A stretch of 52,475 nt of DNA from Dysgonomonas sp. HGC4 (GCF_001261715.1 NZ_CVRU01000049.1:1-52475), one strand, 5' to 3'; counted from the first letter of the stretch, positions 24,740 to 33,532 are shown. Translations and numbers: made by a program. Notes: generated by a model from the letters alone, not told the origin.

Positions 24740-26239
24740 ATGAGCGATAAAATCATAACAATAAAAGCAACTGATGGTTCTACCGTTCAGTTTGTTGATA
24801 AAATAATAGGTTCGGGAGGAATGAAAGATGTTTATTTCAGTCCCGACAAGTCGTATGTAGTTGGTTTTTTCAGAGACAAGCAAGACTTCAACGCTAAAGA
24901 TCGATTACAGAATATAACAGGTATCTATCGCGAACGCATCTTCCAACAAGAAGGTGGCGATTATTGGCAGGACTTATATTGCTGGCCTACAAAAATTGTT
25001 GAACACAACGGAAAATTAGGGTTGGTTTGTCCCACCTATCAACCTTGTTTCTTTTTTAAATATGGCTCGGTAAACAATGACTTCTTAGGAATAAAAGGTC
25101 GCGAAAAAGAAGGTAAATGGTTTGCTTCGGCAAAAAATCAAAATAGATTCTTAACTCCCGAAGAAAGAGGCGATTGGTTTAAATACTTGCAAATCTGTAT
25201 TCGCATTAGCAGAGCTGTTAAGCGCATGCACTCGGCAGGATTGGCTCACTCCGATCTTTCATATAAAAACGTTTTGGTAGACCCCACATCAGGCAGGGCA
25301 GCCATTATTGATATTGATGGTCTTGTAGTTCCCGGAAAATTTCCGCCCGATGTATTGGGTACACCCGATTTCATTGCTCCTGAGGTAATAGCAACTAAGC
25401 ATCTTAAAATAGATGACCCTAATCGCAAGCTGCCAAGCATCACCACAGACAGGCATGCACTTGCAGTAATGGTGTATATGTATTTACTATATCGCCACCC
25501 TTTGCGAGGAGGAAAAGTGCACGATTTGGATTCGGGCAAAGATGAAGAGTTATCGATGGGTGAAAAAGCTTTGTTTATTGAGCATCCGACAGACGATTCT
25601 AACAGAGTTAAATCTGCTCAATTACAAGCAAGCCAACTGCCACAAGCCGACCCCACCAAAATACCTTACACGGTATGTGGTCCTTATTTAAAAGAACTAT
25701 TTGACAGAGCCTTTATAGATGGGCTGCATAACCCTCAAGCACGCCCCACAGCCAACGAATGGGAGGATGCTTTACTTAAAACAGTAGACCTCTTGCAGCC
25801 TTGTCAGAACTCTAAATGCTGGCACAAATGGTTCGTATTCGACAACAGCCGAAAGCCTAAATGCCCATTTTGTGGAACTGATTATAAAGGACAATTACCA
25901 GTCCTCAACCTATATTCATCACGCCACGAGGGGACATTCACCCCTGATAATTACCGCTTGATGGTCTATAATAACCAATACCTCTATATGTGGCACGTTA
26001 ATAGAAATATCTGGCCAAATGAAAAATTGACAGACGATCAGAAAAAGCCCGTAGCTTACTTTGTTTTTCATCAAAACAAATGGTTACTCATAAACCAACG
26101 TTTAAACGATCTCGAAGACAAAACCGAGGGCAAAAAGATAGATATTGGAGAAGCCGTAGAGTTAACCGACAATAAACAAATACTCCTTTCGAAAGAGAAC
26201 GGAGGGCGATTGATTGTCGTACAAATGGTAAACAACTAA
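24740..26239 (+). CDS. Ser/Thr protein-kinase-like protein with zinc ribbon and possible FHA-like tail
   Basis: The 499-residue protein has a divergent kinase fold: glycine loop GSGGMKDVY (24-32), catalytic loop HSDLSYKN (H170, D172, N177) and a DxDG in place of DFG (IDIDG, about 191-194), followed by GTPDFIAPEV as the APE-type motif. The kinase region ends near 340. A zinc ribbon follows (C354, C359, C374, C377 by count; CPFCG visible). The last 115 residues are beta-rich (KPVAYFVFHQNKWLLINQRL, then IGEAVELTDNKQILLS) and look FHA-like, which would bind phosphothreonine, but I am not sure. It probably phosphorylates targets that the adjacent PP2C reverses. Its stop codon overlaps the next start by 1 nt. 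Confidence 0.88.
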   Translation: MSDKIITIKATDGSTVQFVDKIIGSGGMKDVYFSPDKSYVVGFFRDKQDFNAKDRLQNITGIYRERIFQQEGGDYWQDLYCWPTKIVEHNGKLGLVCPTYQPCFFFKYGSVNNDFLGIKGREKEGKWFASAKNQNRFLTPEERGDWFKYLQICIRISRAVKRMHSAGLAHSDLSYKNVLVDPTSGRAAIIDIDGLVVPGKFPPDVLGTPDFIAPEVIATKHLKIDDPNRKLPSITTDRHALAVMVYMYLLYRHPLRGGKVHDLDSGKDEELSMGEKALFIEHPTDDSNRVKSAQLQASQLPQADPTKIPYTVCGPYLKELFDRAFIDGLHNPQARPTANEWEDALLKTVDLLQPCQNSKCWHKWFVFDNSRKPKCPFCGTDYKGQLPVLNLYSSRHEGTFTPDNYRLMVYNNQYLYMWHVNRNIWPNEKLTDDQKKPVAYFVFHQNKWLLINQRLNDLEDKTEGKKIDIGEAVELTDNKQILLSKENGGRLIVVQMVNN

Positions 26240-26916
26240 TGAATATAAAAAATATTTCGTTCGACCTTTGGATGACACTTATCAGATCTCATCCAGAATT
26301 CAAACTAAAGCGTGCCGAGCTTATTTCAGATACATTCAACATAAAGACTATATCGCCAAAAGAGATAGATGGTTTTATACGTTCTGTTGACAATGTTTTT
26401 GATCGTTATAATATGATTAGCGGAAAAAAATTGTCAGCAAATAAGATGTATAAGGAGCTTCTACAAAGATTGGTTCCCAAAAGTAAAGAAGTTACCCTAG
26501 AGGCGGCAATAAAGCTAAGAGAGCAAGCTGATACTTTGTTTTTAGAGTATCGCCCAGTATTTATGAATGACAATATTCCTCAAATACTTTCACAGCTCAA
26601 CAATGATGGATATATATTAAACCTATCAAGCAATACGGGTTTTATTGAAGGTGAGACTCTTCGAATGACATTAGCTGATCTTGGTATTATTGAATACTTC
26701 GATTTTCTGATTTTCTCGGACGAAATAGATGCATCTAAGCCTTCATCTCATTTTTTCCAACATGTGTACAATCATATCAATGCATCCAAAGAAGAAGTTT
26801 TACATATTGGGGACAATCCCAAAGCCGACTATCAAGGAGCAAAAAACTTCGGATTTAATGCCTTACTAATTACAGATCCTAATTATACGATTAATGACAT
26901 CAGAACAAAATTATAA
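26239..26916 (+). CDS. HAD-fold protein of the Ter metabolite module
   Basis: The 225-residue protein has the HAD fold: motif I FDLWMTLI (nucleophile Asp9), motif II LNLSSNTGF (about 134-142), Lys in DASKPSSHF (about 172-176) and motif IV HIGDNPKADYQGAKNFG (about 192-208). The residue two after the nucleophile is Trp, not the usual acid Asp of phosphatases, as in haloacid-dehalogenase-type members, so the activity may differ. It overlaps the kinase by 1 nt and the following PRTase-like gene by 23 nt. HAD and PRTase genes are known parts of Ter-linked operons thought to make a nucleoside-like metabolite. Confidence 0.85.
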   Translation: MNIKNISFDLWMTLIRSHPEFKLKRAELISDTFNIKTISPKEIDGFIRSVDNVFDRYNMISGKKLSANKMYKELLQRLVPKSKEVTLEAAIKLREQADTLFLEYRPVFMNDNIPQILSQLNNDGYILNLSSNTGFIEGETLRMTLADLGIIEYFDFLIFSDEIDASKPSSHFFQHVYNHINASKEEVLHIGDNPKADYQGAKNFGFNALLITDPNYTINDIRTKL

Positions 26917-27730
26917 GGGCAACATTACCCATTTCAGTGGATTTCTAATTGAAAATGAAAATCAATTTGGTTTCTCTCCCGACGATTACTCCAAATTTAA
27001 ATACGGGGCAATCAATATTGCTAAAGAATTTGGTTACCTCTTAGCTGAACAATTCATTGAAAACTGTTTCAAGGATCATTACGATGGTAAACAAATTGTA
27101 GTTTTGCCTAGCGCATATTCGTATATTCCGACAGCCTCTTTTTTTATGAAAGTTTTTTTTGTGGAGAAGCTAAATCTGTTCCTGTATAAAAACGGATACC
27201 CGATCGTACAAGAGACTAAAATAAATAGAACAGTTACTTATCGTGAAGACTATGGCGAAATGTCGGCAGAAGATCGCTACAACTTAATCAGTGGAGATAG
27301 TTTTCATATAGATAAAGAATATATTAAAAATAAGCAGCTACTATTTCTTGATGATATAAAAATAACGGGTACACATGAACGTATTATCCTTAAAATGCTG
27401 AATGATGCACAGATATCTAACGATTGCTACATGCTGTATTTTGCAGAATTAATTAATTCAAATATTTCTCCAAAATTCGAGAACTATTTGAACAACTATT
27501 TTGTTAAAGACTTGGAGAAAGTTGACTGGATCATTAAAAATGAAAAATTCGTATTCAACACTCGAGTTGTTAAATATATATTGAATGCAGATTCGGACAA
27601 ATTTGAGACATTCATCAGCAGGCAAACACCTGATTTCAAGAGAGATATATTGCATAACGCAATAGGAAATGAATATTTTAAATTTGAAAGCTACCTGAAG
27701 AACATCAATATGTTAATCAAATTTAGCTAA
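26894..27730 (+). CDS. Phosphoribosyltransferase-like protein of the Ter metabolite module
   Basis: The 278-residue protein has a PRTase-like core. The most telling motif is LLFLDDIKITGTHERI (about 150-164; D153-D154 and TGTH), which matches the PRPP-binding LDDxxxTGxT loop of type I phosphoribosyltransferases. An upstream strand VVLPSAYSYIPTAS (about 71-84) could be the first loop. The C-terminal third (about 185-278) is helical and unfamiliar. Enzymes of this fold attach or release a ribose-5-phosphate group. It is the last gene of the island and overlaps the HAD gene, so the two are likely co-translated. The usual other parts of this module (ATP-grasp, lyase-like) are not in the window. 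Confidence 0.75.
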   Translation: MTSEQNYKGNITHFSGFLIENENQFGFSPDDYSKFKYGAINIAKEFGYLLAEQFIENCFKDHYDGKQIVVLPSAYSYIPTASFFMKVFFVEKLNLFLYKNGYPIVQETKINRTVTYREDYGEMSAEDRYNLISGDSFHIDKEYIKNKQLLFLDDIKITGTHERIILKMLNDAQISNDCYMLYFAELINSNISPKFENYLNNYFVKDLEKVDWIIKNEKFVFNTRVVKYILNADSDKFETFISRQTPDFKRDILHNAIGNEYFKFESYLKNINMLIKFS

Positions 27731-27842
27731 ACACCTAATTAATTACGTATTAGAAAAAATTGGTTCTTGAATTTAACGGAAATTAATTTAATTAAAAAAG
27801 GATTAATCTCTGTTCTTTCTTCATTTATGCCGATTTTATTTT

Positions 27843-27850
27843 TAATTTTG
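27843..27850 (+). promoter_or_regulatory. -7 promoter box of the HU/LysM cassette
   Basis: TAATTTTG matches TAnnTTTG and lies 47 nt before the start of the 93-aa gene. It implies transcription separate from the Ter island. Confidence 0.5.
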
Positions 27851-27897
27851 CAGCAACTAGGAGATTCAAAATATAACTTATAATAAAAAAACAAAAA

Positions 27898-28179
27898 ATG
27901 GCAAGCAGAACGTCCTATAATTATCAGAAGGAGTTATTAGTAAAACTGAAAGAAACTTTAGAAGTATTTAGAGAAGACATGTCAAATGTTGCTAGAAACT
28001 ATAAGAACTCAGTACAAAATCTTCACGATAAAGAGGGTTTAATGGATGAAACATATGATGAGTACTACATCAATTATTTGAATCCTACGGTTGAAATTCT
28101 TAATAGCATACTTGAACGTATAGATACTGAAGACGTAGCATTTATAGAGAAAGAAATCAACTTCTTATCTAGCAGATAA
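27898..28179 (+). CDS. Small helical protein (93 aa), first gene of HU/LysM cassette
   Basis: The protein is 93 residues, all helical, with no signal or membrane segment. Two long amphipathic helices (YQKELLVKLKETLEVFREDM about 9-28 and EEIxx-like NPTVEILNSILERI about 62-75) flank a middle with KNSVQNLHDKEGLMDETYDE. In size and two-helix shape it recalls WXG100-type small proteins, but the W-x-G motif is absent. I do not recognise the family. It starts a four-gene cassette (gaps of 9 nt, -4 nt and 46 nt) shared with HU-fold and LysM-like membrane proteins, so it is likely functionally tied to them. Confidence 0.75.
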   Translation: MASRTSYNYQKELLVKLKETLEVFREDMSNVARNYKNSVQNLHDKEGLMDETYDEYYINYLNPTVEILNSILERIDTEDVAFIEKEINFLSSR

Positions 28180-28188
28180 TATAATTAA

Positions 28189-28446
28189 ATGATTATGGAC
28201 GAGTCCAAATTGTGTGATAACATTAGGAATAACCTGAAAGCAAAGGGAATAGACATATCTGAAAAAGATGTGCATAATCTCTATGTCTCTACCCTGTCAA
28301 ATATGTACGCCATACTTGATGAAGGACAGACTATTGAGGTTCCTGATTTCGGCTCATTTTGGAGAAAAAAGACGGAACCTACATCGGTGACGTTCTTTAA
28401 ACCTATCGAAAGGCTTCTTGAGCGTATAAATACCAAAAGGAAATGA
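28189..28446 (+). CDS. HU/IHF-fold protein lacking the DNA-binding arm
   Basis: The 85-residue protein has the helical half of HU (about 5-45, then the strand turn IEVPDFGSFWRKK at 46-58) and the closing FFKPIERLLERI (about 67-79). The beta arm that in HU carries the Arg-Asn-Pro tip and intercalates DNA is missing: only about 8 residues join the strands. It may therefore dimerise or bind protein instead of bending DNA. An in-frame ATG two codons later (28195) is the other possible start. Its stop overlaps the next start as ATGA, a sign of coupled translation. Confidence 0.8.
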   Translation: MIMDESKLCDNIRNNLKAKGIDISEKDVHNLYVSTLSNMYAILDEGQTIEVPDFGSFWRKKTEPTSVTFFKPIERLLERINTKRK

Positions 28447-29327
28447 ATAAGCAGACAGATCAATTGGAATTAAATCGAATTATTGCTCAGCAAACTCTAT
28501 TAGATGAGAGTGTTGTGGAGGCATTTATCAGTCAGCTATTCATCGAAATAGAAAAATCTATTATAGTAGATTCTCATATAAAAGTTGATGGATTGGGGAT
28601 TTTCAGAATAATAAAGAGTGGTGACTCTCACCGCATTTTATATCTGGGAAGCAATACTCCCATAGATAACTCTATAGATTTATCTCACATCAGCAGAGAA
28701 GCTGAAAACAGATACTCCGATACCCGAGGAACAGATACTGAGTTAGAACCAACATCTTCTCTTGAAGAGAACATCATGACAGAAGAGAAGGAAGTTGAGA
28801 GTAAAGTTTCAATTCCACAAGATCCACAGGATGAGGCTGACGCTATTGTTATCAGAAATTTCCTCGATTCTGAGAGAAATACAAATAGAAACAGAGTAGT
28901 TACCCCAACTAATCATCGTAAATCGAACTTAGTTAAGACCTGTATCATCACCTTAATTATCTTAGCGGTATTAGGAATTGGCTACATCATTCTCTCTGGT
29001 TCTTCAATTAAACCTAAAGAGAAGGTTATGAACAATATAACCTTCAAAGAGATGGATAATACTGATACGATTAATTACAGCCGAATAATAATCCCTGAAT
29101 CTGATGTATCACTACAATATATTGCAAGAACGTATTACGGCAATGATATCTATTGGCCTTATATCTTTGAAGCGAATAAAAATATTGTAAACAATCAGTT
29201 CATAATACAAGCAGGATCTATTACTAAAATTCCTAAAATCGCAGTAGATCTTGTAGATCTACATAATGGCAATGAGGCATCTACAGTTCAAGCCCTTGGT
29301 GATGAAATTTATAAAAGCATTCGATGA
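28443..29327 (+). CDS. HU-fold / transmembrane / LysM-like fusion protein
   Basis: The 294-residue protein has three parts. Residues 1-70 form a second arm-less HU fold (VDGLGIFRII, HRILYLGSNT). About 75-160 is an acidic low-complexity linker ending in basic NHRKSNLVK. A single membrane helix follows (CIITLIILAVLGIGYIIL, about 166-183), and by the positive-inside rule the HU part faces the cytoplasm. The outer part has a LysM-like module (about 215-262, VSLQYIARTYYGNDIYWPYI then QAGSITKIP), which would bind peptidoglycan. The architecture suggests a link between a cytoplasmic or DNA-associated partner and the cell wall. Related HU-membrane proteins of Bacteroidetes have, from memory, been described. 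Confidence 0.85.
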   Translation: MNKQTDQLELNRIIAQQTLLDESVVEAFISQLFIEIEKSIIVDSHIKVDGLGIFRIIKSGDSHRILYLGSNTPIDNSIDLSHISREAENRYSDTRGTDTELEPTSSLEENIMTEEKEVESKVSIPQDPQDEADAIVIRNFLDSERNTNRNRVVTPTNHRKSNLVKTCIITLIILAVLGIGYIILSGSSIKPKEKVMNNITFKEMDNTDTINYSRIIIPESDVSLQYIARTYYGNDIYWPYIFEANKNIVNNQFIIQAGSITKIPKIAVDLVDLHNGNEASTVQALGDEIYKSIR

Positions 29328-29373
29328 TCGAACAGTTTATATTTCATTCATAATTTAAATTTCACAAGCAAAG

Positions 29374-29835
29374 ATGGGAAAATCTGGCAAATCGAGAAGG
29401 AAGAAAAGAACAAATTCAAACACAAAACATATATTTATACTATTTGTTGTTTTGTGTGTTCTGGCAGGAGGTTATTATTATTTAAAGATATATTCTCACG
29501 AGGAAGCGGTGGTAAACCCTACACTTGACGAAACGGCTCAATATAGTATCTTAGAGAATAGCGACTCTAGCAAATATATGGCTATAATTATATACAGAGA
29601 CAATGTAAGTATAAATAGTATCTCCTCTACTTTTTATAAAAGTGAAATCTTCTGGCCTTACATATATATAGAAAACAAAGATGTAATAGTAAATCCCCTA
29701 AATATGGGTAGAGATGTAGTGCTTAGAATACCACGTCTTTCCGATGAATTACTTAATACTAATGATACTGCCAGCGTTAGGATAACTAAAGATCTTGCTG
29801 ACAGCATCCTTAATAGTGTTATAGACCCAATTTAA
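29374..29835 (+). CDS. Membrane-anchored LysM-like protein
   Basis: The 153-residue protein has a short basic cytoplasmic tail ([16 protein letters not shown]), one membrane helix ([18 protein letters not shown], about 20-37) and an outer domain whose end resembles the LysM-like module of the gene just upstream ([21 protein letters not shown], about 77-97, then [11 protein letters not shown]). It looks like the same outer module without the HU domain. It begins 46 nt after its neighbour. The 3' end overlaps the 3' end of the convergent hisS gene by 17 nt, so there is no room for a separate terminator. Confidence 0.8.
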   Translation: MGKSGKSRRKKRTNSNTKHIFILFVVLCVLAGGYYYLKIYSHEEAVVNPTLDETAQYSILENSDSSKYMAIIIYRDNVSINSISSTFYKSEIFWPYIYIENKDVIVNPLNMGRDVVLRIPRLSDELLNTNDTASVRITKDLADSILNSVIDPI

Positions 29836-31186
29836 GACAATCTTCGACGCTCAACAATTGTTGATCTCCTGATTGCATATTTTTGAGTGTTAACTTTTGT
29901 TCTCTCATTTCATCCTCCCCTACAATAATTACATAAGGAATTTTATTTGAATCTGCATAAGACATTTGTTTCTTCATCTTTGCAGCTTCAGGATAAATTT
30001 CAGCCGCAATACCGTTTTGTCTGAACTTCCCTATAATAGGCAAGATATAATCTTCTTCAGCAGCACCAAAATTAACGAACAATACCTTCGTACTTGTTGT
30101 AGAATCTTCGGGATAGAGCTCTAATTGATTTAGTACATCAAAAATTCTATCTGCACCAAACGAGATACCAACTCCCGATACATTAGGTAAACCAAAAATA
30201 CCTGTTAGATTGTCATAGCGACCACCACCGGTAATACTACCTATCTGAACATCCAAAGCCTTTACTTCGATAATAGCGCCTGTATAATAATTCAAACCTC
30301 GAGCTAGAGTCAAATCTAACTCTACTTCTGAACGAATATTAAGTAGCTTGATTTTATTCAAGATAAACTCAATCTCTTCAACACCCTTTAGTCCTATTTC
30401 TGAAGCTGACAAACTGTTTTTTAAAGTCGCAAGCTTAGAAACATTATCTCCTTCTAAAAGAATTATCGGCTGTAATTTCTCTATTGCTTCGGCAGATATA
30501 CCTTTAGACTGTAATTCTTCATTTACCTTTTCCAAGCCAATTTTATCAAGCTTATCAATAGCAACTGTAATATCTACAATCTTTTCTGGTTCACCAATTA
30601 TCTGAGCAATACCCGATAGTATCTTACGATTATTTATTTTAGTGCAAACCCTTATTTTAAGACGATTAAACACCTCATCTATTATTTGGATTAGCTCTAC
30701 TTCATTGATCAGTGAATCAGAACCTACCACATCAGCATCGCATTGGAAAAACTCGCGGTAACGCCCTTTTTGAGGACGGTCGGCACGCCATACCGGCTGT
30801 ATCTGATAACGTTTGAAAGGAAATGTTATTTCATTACGATGCATCACCACATAACGGGCAAAAGGTACTGTAAGATCGTAACGTAATCCTTTTTCCGATA
30901 TTTTAGTAGTCAGGCGATTCGAGTTTTTGGCAATCAGCTCGTCTTCAGATATACCTGACAAATAATCTCCTGAATTTAAAATCTTAAACAGTAGCTTATC
31001 TCCTTCTTCTCCGTATTTACCCATCAAAGTAGAAAGGCTTTCCATTGCAGGAGTTTCTATTTGTTTATATCCAAACAGTTTATATACTTCTCGTATTGTA
31101 TCGAAGATGTAGTTTCTCTTAGCCATCTCTTCGGGAGAGAAATCTCTTGTTCCTTTAACTATAGAAGGTTTTTGCATCAATTTCAT
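29819..31186 (-). CDS. hisS: Histidyl-tRNA synthetase
   Basis: The 455-residue protein has the class II synthetase motifs: motif 2 [20 protein letters not shown] (about 132-151), the histidine-specific [15 protein letters not shown] (about 294-308), [10 protein letters not shown] (about 322-331) and motif 3 [14 protein letters not shown] (about 339-352), followed by the anticodon-binding domain to the end (KVLFVNFG onward). The start [16 protein letters not shown] has the typical KGTRD signature near the N-terminus. It charges tRNA-His in the cytoplasm. It has its own promoter with a hairpin in the leader and overlaps the LysM-like gene at the 3' end. Confidence 0.97.
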   Translation of the reverse strand: MKLMQKPSIVKGTRDFSPEEMAKRNYIFDTIREVYKLFGYKQIETPAMESLSTLMGKYGEEGDKLLFKILNSGDYLSGISEDELIAKNSNRLTTKISEKGLRYDLTVPFARYVVMHRNEITFPFKRYQIQPVWRADRPQKGRYREFFQCDADVVGSDSLINEVELIQIIDEVFNRLKIRVCTKINNRKILSGIAQIIGEPEKIVDITVAIDKLDKIGLEKVNEELQSKGISAEAIEKLQPIILLEGDNVSKLATLKNSLSASEIGLKGVEEIEFILNKIKLLNIRSEVELDLTLARGLNYYTGAIIEVKALDVQIGSITGGGRYDNLTGIFGLPNVSGVGISFGADRIFDVLNQLELYPEDSTTSTKVLFVNFGAAEEDYILPIIGKFRQNGIAAEIYPEAAKMKKQMSYADSNKIPYVIIVGEDEMREQKLTLKNMQSGDQQLLSVEDCLKLGL

Positions 31187-31202
31187 TAATTAAGTTAGCT
31201 TT

Positions 31203-31248
31203 AATAGCTATACACATACATATGTATAAAGCTATTTATGCAAAGGTA
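31203..31248 (-). promoter_or_regulatory. hisS promoter with leader inverted repeat
   Basis: The minus strand has -7 box TACCTTTG at 31241-31248, giving a start near 31234. An imperfect inverted repeat with arms of 16 nt (31203-31218 and 31221-31236, two mismatches) covers the first bases of the leader, so it could act as an operator or as a hairpin at the mRNA 5' end. Confidence 0.45.
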
Positions 31249-31436
31249 TATAAAAAGATATAATCTTAGAATAGTTTTATTAGAGGGAGAGTACTAAAAT
31301 CCACACTAATATATGAAAAGTAACAGATGAGAGACTAATAAGGTTATAAAGGCAAAGATATGCTCATTTCAGTAGACTTTTACTTTCCATTCAGAGTCTT
31401 TCAAGCCATTTATATTCAAAAAAAAATAAACAGCTG

Positions 31437-32330
31437 TTACTCATTCCTATATTGGAGAGGAGAAACACCTACATGATGTTTAAAATATCGACCAAAATGA
31501 GATGGGGTGGCAAAATTTAGATCATAGCTTATTTGTTGAATATTTGCATAGGTTGATTTTAGCATAGCCTTAGCTTCGAGAATAGTATATTCATCTATCC
31601 ATTCTTTTGCATGCTTCCCCGTTAATTTAAATATTAAAGTAGAAAAATATTTAGGAGTAAGATATGCTTTGGCAGCATAAAACCCTATAGCCCTTTCTTT
31701 CTGAAAATTTGTTTCAATATCTTTTACAAACTTACGGAAAACCTTCTCACTTGCATTTAACGTATTCTTGTTGTTATTCTCGTTCTCTATTAATAATAGA
31801 TTTGAAACTTCGCAGACCATTACACTCAAATAATTATATACAATCTGCTTACGATATATATTATTCTCATCCTCAATTACGCTCTCGATATAACTGAACA
31901 GAATGGAAAACAGTTCCATCTTCGAAAGTGGCAAAGAATGGCAAGGATATTCTCTCAACATATTCTGCAGATTGAAACTGTATTGATCGTTACTAAAATC
32001 AAAAAAACCAGGTTTCAAGCATATAATTTTAGCCCTGAAATCGTCACTTATTTCCATTACCTGAGATACTTTCTCCGGATGTATAATTATAAAATCGTTT
32101 TTATGGATTACATAAGTATCGTAACCTATATTGATTTTCAACGAACCTTCTTCACAGATTATAACAACACTAATATCTAATCTGACAGGGAAATCTGTTA
32201 CAACCAAACGGCTAGAACCTTGCTCATTTTCTGTATAACTATTAAAAATGAAAAATTTATCTGACAATGAATTTGCAGATGAATGATTCAAAATAGTCTT
32301 TGTTTTTATATCCTTAATCTCGTCTTTCAC
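31437..32330 (-). CDS. AraC-family transcriptional regulator
   Basis: The 297-residue protein has an N-terminal sensing part (about 1-185) with cupin-like strands (KINIGYDTYVIHKNDFIIIHP, 63-83 overall) and a C-terminal AraC/XylS double helix-turn-helix (about 195-297): FYAAKAYLTPKYFSTLIFKL, AKEWIDEYTILEAKAMLKS, and the signature IQQISYDLNFATPSHFGRYF ending GVSPLQYRNE. It binds DNA in the cytoplasm. It is divergent from the outer-membrane protein gene at 32503 with 172 nt between them, so that gene is its most likely target. The effector is unknown. Confidence 0.93.
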   Translation of the reverse strand: MKDEIKDIKTKTILNHSSANSLSDKFFIFNSYTENEQGSSRLVVTDFPVRLDISVVIICEEGSLKINIGYDTYVIHKNDFIIIHPEKVSQVMEISDDFRAKIICLKPGFFDFSNDQYSFNLQNMLREYPCHSLPLSKMELFSILFSYIESVIEDENNIYRKQIVYNYLSVMVCEVSNLLLIENENNNKNTLNASEKVFRKFVKDIETNFQKERAIGFYAAKAYLTPKYFSTLIFKLTGKHAKEWIDEYTILEAKAMLKSTYANIQQISYDLNFATPSHFGRYFKHHVGVSPLQYRNE

Positions 32331-32350
32331 AAAAACAACTTTTAAGATAT

Positions 32351-32358
32351 CAAATATA
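32351..32358 (-). promoter_or_regulatory. -7 promoter box of the AraC regulator
   Basis: The minus strand reads TATATTTG, an exact consensus match, 20 nt upstream of the start codon. Confidence 0.5.
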
Positions 32359-32502
32359 CTTAATTATTCCTCTTTCCATCTCAATACTCGACCTTTTGGA
32401 TATTATTACAGCTCTTTGTGACAGATTTGAGAATGAGTAAATACGAACTTTGTCTCACAGAAAATTAAAAAGTATCTACTATTAAATAATCTATAAAATT
32501 CA

Positions 32503-33486
32503 ATGAAACGATCGGCAATCTCTTTAATAATACTGCTAACAACACTCGCAACCACCAGTACCGCACAAATATCAACAGACAGTCTAACCCGGGGAGTAAG
32601 AAGCTTCGTTGCACGTAACTTCTCCGAAGTCCGTACATTCAATTTATATTGGGAAACAACCCCTGATCATGGTTATACATTGATGCAAAATGGAAAGGAA
32701 ATAGAAAACGGAAAATTTAGATCAATAAACACTGTCAAGTTCTCAGCAACAGTTCCCGTTTTACTTCTTAAAAACTTCTCATTATATGCAAACGGACAAT
32801 TCAATTCTTATCAGTTTGAAGCAAACAACAAAATAAATGGAAACGAATCAGCTATATTCTCGAAAAATGAAGATGGTTATAATTATTATGAAGGATCTGT
32901 TACCGGAACTTACCGTACAAAAGCTGTAGGCAAACCTTTAATACTGATTGCTAGTGCGCTTGGTGACGGATGGCATAAAGGTTTTGGAAAAGCACAAGGT
33001 CTGTTTTCGGCTATAATGGTATTTAAACAATCTCCAACTACCAGCTTTAGCGTTGGTTTATACGGAACCACACTCTATGAAAAGATACCTGTGATACCTA
33101 TAATCACTTATTGGCACGAGTTTAATCCAAACCTCAGTGTTGACATAACTTTACCGAGCAGGTCTTATCTACGCTACCAGCATAATAATCATCGTTTTTC
33201 TGCAGGTGCTTCATTGAGCAGTGAACATTTCTATATGGAATCGAGAATGGAGAATGTTCCAGAAGTTTCATTTTTTAATAGAGCAACTATTAAGCCCGAA
33301 ATTGTCTATGAGTATATTATAAATAAACACTTCTATCTGATTGCTCGCGGTGGAGGATCAGCCCTTATAAATGGAGGTCTTTACGGTACAAACCGCAAAG
33401 GCATAGATGGAGATCCTTATGTAAAATTTAAACAACCAATGACTCCTTTCGTTAATGTTGGATTCTCTTATAATTTATTTAAATAA
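32503..33486 (+). CDS. Outer-membrane beta-barrel protein, uncharacterised
   Basis: The 327-residue protein has a signal peptide (about 1-21, ATTSTAQ). The mature chain is beta-rich with alternating hydrophobic strands (FSATVPVLLLKNFSLYANGQ, TSFSVGLYGTTLYEKIPVI, RFSAGASLSSEHFYMESRM) and ends FVNVGFSYNLFK with a terminal aromatic residue, as outer-membrane barrels do. I recognise no substrate or enzymatic motif; a DUF6268-like family is possible. It is divergent from an AraC regulator and may be its regulated target. Confidence 0.75.
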   Translation: MKRSAISLIILLTTLATTSTAQISTDSLTRGVRSFVARNFSEVRTFNLYWETTPDHGYTLMQNGKEIENGKFRSINTVKFSATVPVLLLKNFSLYANGQFNSYQFEANNKINGNESAIFSKNEDGYNYYEGSVTGTYRTKAVGKPLILIASALGDGWHKGFGKAQGLFSAIMVFKQSPTTSFSVGLYGTTLYEKIPVIPIITYWHEFNPNLSVDITLPSRSYLRYQHNNHRFSAGASLSSEHFYMESRMENVPEVSFFNRATIKPEIVYEYIINKHFYLIARGGGSALINGGLYGTNRKGIDGDPYVKFKQPMTPFVNVGFSYNLFK

Positions 33487-33532
33487 AAAAAATCTATAGA
33501 ATTAAATATCATTTCACGTATCAAATAAAAAT

